The notes under the pieces are model-generated. The model did not search any database. It saw only the letters and a list, made by a program, of their open reading frames with translations, and was not told the DNA's origin. From contig CAVGWA010000018.1 in the NCBI GenBank assembly GCA_963632935.1, positions 1 to 28,987 of the forward strand: a stretch of 28,987 nt of DNA. Direction: 5' to 3'. The translations under genes and the position numbers were made by a program. Below, one piece after another: positions 22,084-28,987 of this stretch. Position 1 is the first letter of the stretch; every line of letters starts with the position of its first letter. The stretch comes from Coprosoma sp963632935 (GTDB lineage: Bacteria; Bacillota_I; Bacilli_A; RF39; UBA660).

Positions 22084-24057
22084 ATGATAGAAAAAAGAAT
22101 GAATGAATTAATCCAAATAATAAATCAAGCAAACAAAGACTACTATATAAATGATAAACCAACAATAACCGACCAAGAATATGATAGATACATGGAAGAA
22201 CTAAAAAAATTAGAAACATCACATCCTGAATTAAAACAGCCAGATTCACCAACCCAAAGAGTAGGTAGTGAAGTAATAACCAGTTTCAAAAAAGTAACCC
22301 ATGAAATACCAATGCTATCACTAGGTGATATTTTCAACGAAGAAGAAATCATAGAATTTGATGAAAAAATAAAAAAGGAAATAAAAAATCCAAACTATAT
22401 TGCCGAACTAAAAATAGATGGATTATCTGTGTCATTACTTTATAAAAATGGAAAATTAGTAAGAGCTGCAACTAGAGGAGATGGAAACGTAGGAGAAGAC
22501 ATAACTCATAATGCCAAAACAATAAAAGACATACCATTAAAAATAAACAAACCAATAGACATAGAAGTTCGTGGCGAAATATATATGAGTAAAGTTTCAT
22601 TCAACAAACTAAATAAAAATGGTGCGAACTTCGCAAACCCACGTAATGCAGCAGCAGGCAGCGTAAGACAGTTAGATTCAAAAATAGCTGCTCAAAGAAA
22701 TTTATCATGTTTTATATATCACCTTCCAGACCCAGAAGATTATAATATTTATACTCATAATAATGCTTTAAAATTCATGAAAGAATTAGGATTTGTAACA
22801 AATAAAAATAACAAAAAAGTAGAAAACATCCACGAACTACTAGAATATGTAGACTACTGGACAAAAGAAAGACCAAACCTACCATATGAAATAGACGGAA
22901 TAGTAATAAAAGTAAACGATTTAAATGACCAAAAAAAACTAGGCTATACCGCTAGATGCCCTAAATGGGCCATCGCATATAAATTTCCAGCCGAAGAAGT
23001 ATTAACAAAAGTAAAAGATATAATATGTACCGTTGGAAGAACCGGACAAGTAACGCCAAGTGCTATTTTAGAACCAGTTAGAGTCATGGGATCATTAATA
23101 TCAAAAGCTACTTTGCACAATGAAGATTATATAATAAATAAAGACATAAAAATAGGCGACATTGTATCCATAAAAAAAGCAGGTGATGTAATACCTGAAG
23201 TAGTAAAGCCAATAATCGAAAGAAGAAATGGAACCGAAAAAGAATTCAAAATGTTACAAAACTGTCCAATATGTCAAAGCCCATTAAAAAGAAAAGAAGA
23301 AGAATCCGCATATTATTGTACAAACGAGCACTGTCCAGCTAGAAAACAAGAAAAACTAATCCACTTCACATCACGTCATGCCATGAACATAACAGGATTT
23401 GGTGATCGAATAATAGAAGATTTTTATAACCTAGGATTTTTAAAAAACGTCGATGACTTCTATCATTTAAACAAATATAAAGAAGATTTAAAAGAACTAG
23501 AAGGATTTGGAGAAAAAAGCATCGAAAAACTACTAGATGAAATAGAGAAAAGTAAAACAAACTCATTAGAAAGACTTCTTTTCGCACTTTCAATAAGACA
23601 TGTTGGAACAAAAACAGCAGACACCATAGCTAAAAGCTTCAAAAATATAGATAACATAATAAACGCTAAATTTGAAGATATATCACAAATAAAAGATATT
23701 GGAAATACCATAGCCAAAAGTGTATGTGATTATTTTAAAGATGAAAACAATCTAAAACTAATTGAAACATTAAAAAACGATGGAATAAACATGACATATT
23801 TAAAACAAATAAAAACCGAAGAAACAATATTTACAAACAAAACATATGTCTTAACAGGCTCACTTGAAAACTTCACAAGAGATGAAGCAAAAACAAAAAT
23901 AGAAGCATTAGGTGGCACATGTTCATCAAGCGTAAGTAAAAAAACAAATGTAGTAATAGCCGGAAAAGAAGCCGGAAGTAAACTAAAAAAAGCCCAAGAG
24001 CTAAATATAACCATATGGACAGAAGAAGACCTAATAAACAACCTATCAAAGTACTAG
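22084..24057 (+). CDS. ligA: NAD-dependent DNA ligase LigA
   Basis: 657 aa, full length. Seals nicks in replication and repair using NAD+. Domains in order: Ia domain (YYINDKPTITDQEYD, NAD/NMN contacts), adenylation domain with active-site K110 in AELKIDGLS, OB fold (VGRTGQVTPSAILEPV), a four-Cys zinc finger (CPICQSP ... CTNEHCPA), helix-hairpin-helix repeats (GFGEKSIEKLLDEI, IRHVGTKTADTIAKS) and a C-terminal BRCT domain (KTYVLTGSLENFTRDEAK). GGTGAT precedes the ATG. It lies near pcrA, as in many Firmicutes, but has its own promoter. Confidence 0.98.
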   Translation: MIEKRMNELIQIINQANKDYYINDKPTITDQEYDRYMEELKKLETSHPELKQPDSPTQRVGSEVITSFKKVTHEIPMLSLGDIFNEEEIIEFDEKIKKEIKNPNYIAELKIDGLSVSLLYKNGKLVRAATRGDGNVGEDITHNAKTIKDIPLKINKPIDIEVRGEIYMSKVSFNKLNKNGANFANPRNAAAGSVRQLDSKIAAQRNLSCFIYHLPDPEDYNIYTHNNALKFMKELGFVTNKNNKKVENIHELLEYVDYWTKERPNLPYEIDGIVIKVNDLNDQKKLGYTARCPKWAIAYKFPAEEVLTKVKDIICTVGRTGQVTPSAILEPVRVMGSLISKATLHNEDYIINKDIKIGDIVSIKKAGDVIPEVVKPIIERRNGTEKEFKMLQNCPICQSPLKRKEEESAYYCTNEHCPARKQEKLIHFTSRHAMNITGFGDRIIEDFYNLGFLKNVDDFYHLNKYKEDLKELEGFGEKSIEKLLDEIEKSKTNSLERLLFALSIRHVGTKTADTIAKSFKNIDNIINAKFEDISQIKDIGNTIAKSVCDYFKDENNLKLIETLKNDGINMTYLKQIKTEETIFTNKTYVLTGSLENFTRDEAKTKIEALGGTCSSSVSKKTNVVIAGKEAGSKLKKAQELNITIWTEEDLINNLSKY

Positions 24058-24073
24058 AAATAGTACTTTTTCT
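24048..24073. terminator. bidirectional terminator after ligA
   Basis: AAAGTACT (24048-24055), a short loop and AGTACTTT (24062-24069) with further T residues. It serves ligA and the converging regulator gene that ends at 24072. Confidence 0.8.
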
Positions 24074-24698
24074 AATATAAAAGAGTAATATGTCTACCTT
24101 TAACACTAATAAAACCTTCCTTCTTTAAATTGTTAAGTTCTCTTGACATCGCACTTCTATCAACTGCTAAATAAGAAGCTAAATCAGTAAAAGAATAAGG
24201 TAAATAAATATTCTTAGACTTATTTTTTTTAAAAGAAATTTTAAAATATTCAAGTAGTTTATTCCTAATAGATTTTTGTGAAAGAATTTCAATCCTCTCA
24301 TTTTGTTCCTGCACCTTACAAGTAATAATCTTCAAAAGATTAGTCAAAAACTTTTGATAACTCTTATTATATTTATCCGAATAATTAATAATATTATCAT
24401 ATTCAATTAAAATAATCCTACTTTCCTCAATCGCAATAATGTCATAACTAAAATTATTAATAAGCGAAACAGCATTACCAAACACCTGATGCTTACCAAT
24501 CGTTTCAATAATATTTTTATTACCTTCATAATCAATCTTAATAACTTCCAAATAACCTTCTAAAACAAACCCAACAACATTACGATCAAGTAAATAAGAA
24601 ATAGAAATTCCCTTTTGACAAGTAAAACTATCCGCATTTAATAAAGTTAACAATTTCTCAGCCTTTTTAGTATCAATTCCATCAAACAAATTATTCAC
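24072..24698 (-). CDS. Crp/Fnr-family transcriptional regulator
   Basis: 208 aa. An N-terminal cyclic-nucleotide-binding-like beta-roll (residues ~10-110, with VVGFVLEGYLEVIKIDYEGN and IETIGKHQVFGNAVSLI), a long dimer helix and a C-terminal winged helix (FTDLASYLAVDRSAMSRELNNLKKEGFISVKG). The four Cys of a true Fnr iron-sulfur cluster are absent, and the Crp cAMP-binding Arg is not evident, so the signal is unknown. It is divergent from nrdD, and a perfect palindrome lies between them, so it probably controls nrdDG and itself. Confidence 0.9.
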   Translation of the reverse strand: MNNLFDGIDTKKAEKLLTLLNADSFTCQKGISISYLLDRNVVGFVLEGYLEVIKIDYEGNKNIIETIGKHQVFGNAVSLINNFSYDIIAIEESRIILIEYDNIINYSDKYNKSYQKFLTNLLKIITCKVQEQNERIEILSQKSIRNKLLEYFKISFKKNKSKNIYLPYSFTDLASYLAVDRSAMSRELNNLKKEGFISVKGRHITLLY

Positions 24699-24736
24699 TT
24701 TACATCACCTTAAATAAAATATATCATTTTTTATGT

Positions 24737-24776
24737 TTTGTTGCAATTGCAACAAATATATTTTTTTTAATATGAT
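24737..24776 (+). promoter_or_regulatory. nrdD promoter with palindromic operator
   Basis: TTTGTTGCAATTGCAACAAA (24737-24756) is a perfect 20-bp palindrome of the size bound by Crp/Fnr dimers. Its right half contains the -35 TTGCAA (24747-24752); after 18 bp comes the -10 TATGAT (24771-24776). A factor bound here would block RNA polymerase, so repression is expected. The divergent Crp/Fnr gene is the natural candidate. Confidence 0.75.
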
Positions 24777-24808
24777 AAAATTAACTTGTAAAGTAGGAGG
24801 ACAACAAT

Positions 24809-26962
24809 ATGAAAGTTATTAAAAGAGACGGACACATGGTAGACTACTGTCCAGAAAAAATAGAATATGCTATAAAAAAAGCAAACAATGATGTCGAAGA
24901 AGAACTACAAGCTTCGCAAACACAAATAAAAAACATCATAAAATACATTGAAAAACTAGGAAAAAAAAGAATCTTAGTAGAAGACATACAAGATATAATT
25001 GAAATGAAACTAATGAGTATTGGAAAATACGAATTAGCAAAAAAATACATAACATACCGTTATACAAGAGAACTAGTTAGAAGAAGTAATACAACAGATT
25101 TAGCTATAAAAGAACTCATAGACGGAGAATCAGAATACTGGAATACAGAAAATTCAAACAAAAATGCTAAAGTAGTAACAACTCAAAGAGACTATTTAGC
25201 TGGAATCACATCAACAGACATAACAAGAAGATTCTTACTTCCAGAAGATATCGTACAAGCCCACGACGATGGAATAATTCACTTCCACGACGCAGATTAC
25301 TTTGCCCAAAATGCACTTCATAACTGTGATTTAATTAACCTAGAAGACATGCTTCAAAATGGAACAACCATAAACGGAGTAATGATAGAAAAACCTCATA
25401 GATTCCTAACAGCCATGACAATTGCTACACAACTAATCACAGCTGTAAGCTCAAGTCAATATGGAGGATGCACCATAACATTAACTCATCTCGCACCATT
25501 CATAAGACAAAGTAAAGAATACTACATAAAAAAATATAAAAAACGCAAATTAACAAACGAACAAATAGAAAAATTTGCCTCTGAAGATTTAAAAAAAGAA
25601 ATAACAGACGGTGTACAAACATTTCAATACCAAATTAATTCAATGACAACAACAAACGGTCAAGCTCCATTTTTAAGCGTATGCATGTACCTAGGCGAAA
25701 CAAAAGAATATAAAGAAGAACTAGCCATGTTAATAGAAGAAGTACTAAACCAAAGAATAGAAGGAATGAAAAACGAAAAAGGAGTATACATAACTCCCGC
25801 GTTTCCGAAACTTTTATACGTACTAGAAGAAGATAATATAAAACCAAAAAGTAAATATTATTATCTTACAAAACTAGCCGCAAAATGTACAGCTAAAAGA
25901 ATGGTACCAGATTACATATCAGAAAAAGTAATGAAAGAAACAAAAATAGACGCTAATGGCAATGGAAATTGTTATCCATGCATGGGATGTCGTTCATTCC
26001 TAACGCCTTACATCGATGAACAAGGAAATCCAAAATACTATGGAAGGTTCAACCAAGGAGTTGTAACAATAAACCTAGTTGATGTCGCCCTATCATCAGA
26101 CAAAAACATCGAAGACTTTTGGAATATATTTGATGAAAGACTAGAACTTTGTCATCGAGCACTTCAAATAAGACATAAAAGACTATCAAAAGTAACAAGT
26201 GATGTTGCCCCAATTCTATGGCAACATGGTGCACTCGCAAGACTTAAAAAAGGTGAATCAATCCACGAGCTATTGCATCACGGATATTCAACAATTTCAC
26301 TAGGATATGCAGGACTGTATGAATGCGTAAAATATATGACAGCCTCATCTCATACCGACAATGCCGAAGGGAAAAAATTTGCTCTAGAAGTAATGGAATA
26401 CATAAACAAAAAATGTAATGAGTGGAAAGAAGCTGAAGATATAGATTATTCAGTATATGGTAGTCCAATCGAATCAACAACATACAAATTCGCAAAATGT
26501 CTAAAAGAAAGATTTGGCGTCATAAAAGGAATCACAGATAGAAACTACATCACAAACTCATATCATGTTCCAGTCTTTGAAGAAATAGATGCCTTCAGTA
26601 AACTAAAACTAGAAAGTGAATTTCAAAAATTATCACCAGGTGGTGCCATCAGTTACGTAGAAACGGCCAACCTAACAAATAACATAGATGCCGTATTAGA
26701 AGTAATTAAATTTATATACGATAACATCATGTATGCCGAATTAAATACGAAAAGTGATTATTGCCATGAATGTGGATATACAGGAGAAATACTAATAAAT
26801 GATGACCTAGAGTGGTATTGTCCAAATTGTGGTAATAAAGACCATGACAAACTAAACGTCGCAAGACGTACCTGTGGTTACATAGGAACAAACTTCTGGA
26901 ATAAAGGAAGAACTCAAGAAATAAAAGAAAGAGTTATTCACGTAGATAATAAGGATGCATAA
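24809..26962 (+). CDS. nrdD: anaerobic (class III) ribonucleoside-triphosphate reductase NrdD
   Basis: 717 aa. Makes deoxyribonucleotides from NTPs without oxygen, using a glycyl radical. An ATP-cone regulatory domain lies at residues 1-90 (VIKRDGHMVDYCPEKIEYAI). The catalytic barrel holds HFHDADYFAQNALHNCDLIN and GNGNCYPCMGCRSFL. Near the C-terminus, CHECGY and CPNCGN form the zinc site, followed by RRTCGYIGTNFW with the radical Gly at about residue 690. AGGAGG gives a strong ribosome site. Full length, with nrdG 2 bp downstream. Its presence points to an anaerobe. Confidence 0.98.
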   Translation: MKVIKRDGHMVDYCPEKIEYAIKKANNDVEEELQASQTQIKNIIKYIEKLGKKRILVEDIQDIIEMKLMSIGKYELAKKYITYRYTRELVRRSNTTDLAIKELIDGESEYWNTENSNKNAKVVTTQRDYLAGITSTDITRRFLLPEDIVQAHDDGIIHFHDADYFAQNALHNCDLINLEDMLQNGTTINGVMIEKPHRFLTAMTIATQLITAVSSSQYGGCTITLTHLAPFIRQSKEYYIKKYKKRKLTNEQIEKFASEDLKKEITDGVQTFQYQINSMTTTNGQAPFLSVCMYLGETKEYKEELAMLIEEVLNQRIEGMKNEKGVYITPAFPKLLYVLEEDNIKPKSKYYYLTKLAAKCTAKRMVPDYISEKVMKETKIDANGNGNCYPCMGCRSFLTPYIDEQGNPKYYGRFNQGVVTINLVDVALSSDKNIEDFWNIFDERLELCHRALQIRHKRLSKVTSDVAPILWQHGALARLKKGESIHELLHHGYSTISLGYAGLYECVKYMTASSHTDNAEGKKFALEVMEYINKKCNEWKEAEDIDYSVYGSPIESTTYKFAKCLKERFGVIKGITDRNYITNSYHVPVFEEIDAFSKLKLESEFQKLSPGGAISYVETANLTNNIDAVLEVIKFIYDNIMYAELNTKSDYCHECGYTGEILINDDLEWYCPNCGNKDHDKLNVARRTCGYIGTNFWNKGRTQEIKERVIHVDNKDA

Positions 26963-26964
26963 AA

Positions 26965-27450
26965 ATGAATTATAACAAAATAAGAAAAATGGACATATCA
27001 AATGGTCCAGGAGTTAGAATATCAATATTCATGCAAGGGTGTAGCTTTCATTGTAAGGGATGCTTTAACGAAGAAACATGGGATTTTCAAAAAGGAAAAG
27101 AATTAAATGAAGATGCAGTAAACAAAATTATTGAACTAGCATCTCCAAACCATATATCAGGTCTATCAATATTAGGTGGTGAACCATTACATCCTAAAAA
27201 TATTCAAGGAACATTAAATCTAATAAAAAAATTTAAACAAACATATCCAAATAAAACAGTATGGGTATGGACAGGATTTTTATTTGATGATATAAAAGAA
27301 GACTTTTCCAACATCGACGTATTAGTAGATGGAAGATTTGATATAACTAAAGCAGATCCAACACTAAAATGGAAAGGGTCTAAAAATCAAAGAGTAATTG
27401 ATGTTAAAAAAAGCATAAAAAATAAAAAAATATATTTAATGGAGGAATAA
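26965..27450 (+). CDS. nrdG: anaerobic ribonucleotide reductase activase NrdG
   Basis: 161 aa radical SAM enzyme that puts the glycyl radical on NrdD. The [4Fe-4S] cluster motif is CSFHCKGC (CX3CX2C, within MQGCSFHCKGCFNEETWDF), and GGEP (LGGEPLHPKN) is the SAM-binding segment. VWVWTGF and DVLVDGRFD are also typical of NrdG. It starts 2 bp after nrdD with AAGGATG upstream, and dut follows 2 bp later, so the three form one operon. Confidence 0.97.
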   Translation: MNYNKIRKMDISNGPGVRISIFMQGCSFHCKGCFNEETWDFQKGKELNEDAVNKIIELASPNHISGLSILGGEPLHPKNIQGTLNLIKKFKQTYPNKTVWVWTGFLFDDIKEDFSNIDVLVDGRFDITKADPTLKWKGSKNQRVIDVKKSIKNKKIYLMEE

Positions 27451-27452
27451 AA

Positions 27453-27914
27453 ATGAAACTAAGAGGATTTGAAGTAGTACAAGGATACGAAAATAAAAAT
27501 ATAAACATTCCAACCAGAAAAACAACTAAATCAGCAGGATATGACGTTGAAGCTGCAGAAGATGTCATCATTCCACCATACACACAAGGTTGTAAACCAA
27601 CATTAATTCCAACAGGCCTAAAAGCCTTCTGTCAAGATGACGAGTGGTTTATGTTAGTAAACCGTAGTAGTGGACCTAAAAAAGGATTTGTAATGGCAAA
27701 TTCAATAGGAGTTGTAGACGCCGATTATTATGGTAATGAATCAAACGATGGACATTTCTTCTTTCAATATTGGAACTTTGGAAAAGAAAATTTAATTATA
27801 AAAAAAGGTGATGTTATAGGCCAAGTTGTTTTTCAAAAATATTTAACTACAGATGATGATAACGCTCAAGGAATTCGTAAAGGTGGATTTGGATCAACAG
27901 ATAAAACTCATTAA
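27453..27914 (+). CDS. dut: dUTP diphosphatase
   Basis: 153 aa trimeric dUTPase that turns dUTP into dUMP, keeping uracil out of DNA and feeding dTTP synthesis. Family motifs in order: SAGYDVEAAED (motif 1), NRSSGPKKGF (2), VVDADYYGN (3, catalytic Asp and sugar discrimination), KKGDVIGQVVF (4) and RKGGFGST (5, P-loop-like tail). A small insert (DDEWFMLVN) and the NESNDGHFFFQYWN segment are as in Firmicute homologues. GGAGGAA provides the ribosome site. Co-transcribed with nrdDG, which it complements in dNTP supply. Confidence 0.95.
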   Translation: MKLRGFEVVQGYENKNINIPTRKTTKSAGYDVEAAEDVIIPPYTQGCKPTLIPTGLKAFCQDDEWFMLVNRSSGPKKGFVMANSIGVVDADYYGNESNDGHFFFQYWNFGKENLIIKKGDVIGQVVFQKYLTTDDDNAQGIRKGGFGSTDKTH

Positions 27915-27926
27915 TTTGAGTTTTTT
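27903..27926 (+). terminator. terminator of nrdD-nrdG-dut
   Basis: AAAACTCA (27903-27910) pairs with TTTGAGTTTT, followed by more T residues; it overlaps the dut stop codon. Confidence 0.85.
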
Positions 27927-27939
27927 AAATATTTTACAG

Positions 27940-27972
27940 AAAAAAATTCGTAGATTATCTTATTCTACGAAT
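27940..27972 (-). terminator. hairpin, terminator-like on the minus strand
   Basis: ATTCGTAGA (27946-27954) pairs perfectly with TCTACGAAT (27964-27972). On the minus strand it is followed by a run of seven T. No minus-strand gene is visible upstream of it, so it may be a barrier to antisense transcripts. Confidence 0.5.
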
Positions 27973-28100
27973 CTCTTATCCTGTTCTAATAATACCAAAT
28001 ATAAGGAGGAAGCAAGTACTGAATGTCAAAAAATGAATAAAAAATTGAAATTTTAATTTTAAAAATTCCTTATAAAATAAAGGCAAACTGCAAATTAAGA

Positions 28101-28129
28101 GTATCAAAGAATAAGATAATCTTTGATAC
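28101..28129 (+). promoter_or_regulatory. hairpin in the leader of the prepilin-like gene
   Basis: GTATCAAAGA (28101-28110) pairs perfectly with TCTTTGATAC (28120-28129). The ribosome site (GGGAG) lies 2 nt after the stem and the start codon at 28145. No T run follows, so it is more likely an RNA-stability or translation-control element than a terminator. Confidence 0.5.
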
Positions 28130-28144
28130 AGGGAGAAATTAAAA

Positions 28145-28807
28145 ATGAGAAAAAATTATAAGGGTTTTACGTTAGTTGAATTACTAGCAATCATAGTTAT
28201 TCTAGCAATCATTGCATTAATAACAACACCAGTAATTTTAAATGTAATTAAAAAATCAAGATTAAATGCAGCCAAGGATAAAGCGTGGGGAACAATCGAT
28301 GCGGTAAAGGTGCATATGCAACAGCCCAAACAAGTGAACAGGAAGTAGGACTTCCATATACTATTAAATATCCAAAAACATCTGTTTCAGATAGTTTTAC
28401 TAATTCTGCTACAGGTGGTGATGGAGGAGTATATGCACCTAGTGATTCTAGTTATTTATAAGTTTAAATAATGCCATATCAATGAATTTATCAAATTTAG
28501 ATACAAGTAAAGTAACGGATATGAATAATATGTTTTATAATGTTCCTTTAGTTACACTAAATTTAAGTAATTGGAGTAATGATAAAATAACAGATATGAG
28601 TACTATGCTTGCTGGAAAAACAACATTAAAAACATTAAAATTAAATAATTTTAAAACAACTAATGTAACAAACATGCATGCCATGTTTGCTTCAACAACA
28701 AATTTGAAATATGTTAATGTAGGAAAAAATGGACAACAGCATCCGCTACAACTAACTATATGTTTGCTGGAAGTGGAGCATCATCCGTTACAACAGGCCA
28801 GTGTTAA
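28145..28807 (+). pseudogene. prepilin-type surface protein with BspA-like repeats (frameshifted)
   Basis: The N-terminus is a prepilin signal: KGFTLVELLAIIVILAIIAL, with cleavage expected before F. The frame breaks near 28308, but another frame continues GAYATAQTSEQEVGLPYTI to SDSSYL. A second break near 28455-28465 leads into LNNAISMNLSNLDTSKVTDM, which begins BspA/DUF285 leucine-rich repeats (TDMNNMF, TDMSTML, TNMHAMF). A third break in the A run at ~28722-28728 leads into WTTASATTNYMFAGSGASS and a stop at 28805. All parts fit one ~220-aa protein, so one gene has three frameshifts. They may be real decay or sequence errors. Confidence 0.8.
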
Positions 28808-28841
28808 AAAATTAAAAGCATAAAAACTTTTAATTTTTTTT
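28806..28841 (+). terminator. terminator of the prepilin/BspA gene
   Basis: AAAAAATTAAAAG (28806-28818) pairs with CTTTTAATTTTTT (28827-28839), followed by T residues. It overlaps the stop codon of the restored frame, which supports the restored 3' end. Confidence 0.85.
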
Positions 28842-28916
28842 GATTATAAAAAGGAAATTAATAATTTATGTCGTATGTTATATATGGGGAGATGATTCCT
28901 CTAGAAAGGCTTACAT

Positions 28917-28987
28917 ATGACAAACAATAAGGAAAAAAGATTTTTTAAGGCTTCAAGTAATTTAATGTTTAAAGCAATATTTTGCGA
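28917..28987 (+). CDS. start of a gene, cut by the window end
   Basis: An ATG at 28917 with AAAGG 7 nt upstream opens a frame reading MTNNKEKRFFKASSNLMFKA and on to the window edge. Basic residues followed by a hydrophobic stretch could be the start of a membrane or exported protein. Only 23 codons are visible, so no function can be given. The ~75 bp before it hold no other clear feature beyond a 20-codon frame at 28868. Confidence 0.5.
   Translation, partial: MTNNKEKRFFKASSNLMFKAIFC

Noticed and set aside
28145..28807. Programmed frameshifting in the prepilin/BspA gene
   Set aside because: Three separate shifts without slippery-site and stimulator structures are better explained by decay or sequencing error.

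Overview
This AT-rich window (standard genetic code: TGG for Trp, TGA as a real stop) looks like the chromosome of an uncultured gut-type Firmicute in the Bacilli/Mollicutes neighbourhood. The grounds are strong AT bias, A-rich coding strands, a short 5S rRNA, pcrA and ligA close together, and an anaerobic (class III) ribonucleotide reductase. The lineage is inferred from gene content and is not proven.

Layout: (1) 1-559, end of an rRNA operon: 23S 3' end, 5S and a strong terminator. (2) 610-3443, a small XRE regulator, then the overlapping tsaE-tsaB-rimI-tsaD operon for the tRNA t6A modification. (3) 3456-17353, a minus-strand ABC importer operon (NMT1/THI5-like binding protein, ATPase, permease). 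Its binding-protein gene is split by an 11.4 kb integrated element. (4) 17433-24698, a pair of orphan paralogous genes, an M23 peptidase, pcrA, a small membrane protein, 0.5 kb of gene debris, ligA and a Crp/Fnr-type regulator. (5) 24809-27914, nrdD-nrdG-dut, with a perfect 20-bp palindrome over the nrdD -35 region. (6) 28145-28987, a frameshifted prepilin/BspA-repeat surface protein gene and the start of one more gene.

The element (about 5531-16903) can be delimited to the base. Joining its flanks across a shared ACC restores the binding-protein gene in frame (331 aa). Joining its ends makes a palindromic attP. It carries a putative HUH replication protein, an XRE repressor divergent from a cargo operon (DUF4268-type PD-(D/E)XK-like protein, membrane-anchored protein, small ORF, macro-domain protein, KAP-type P-loop NTPase), a small serine resolvase, a zinc-binding protein, three tandem proteins that look like catalytically dead resolvase domains, a 34-aa microprotein and a 519-aa large serine integrase. 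A second, complete attP-like palindrome with a different centre lies just after the integrase gene.

The best candidates for undescribed biology are the triple dead-resolvase cassette in front of the active integrase, the double att arrangement, and the macro/KAP/DUF4268 cargo, which looks like a defence module. No CRISPR array, tRNA gene or transposase was seen.
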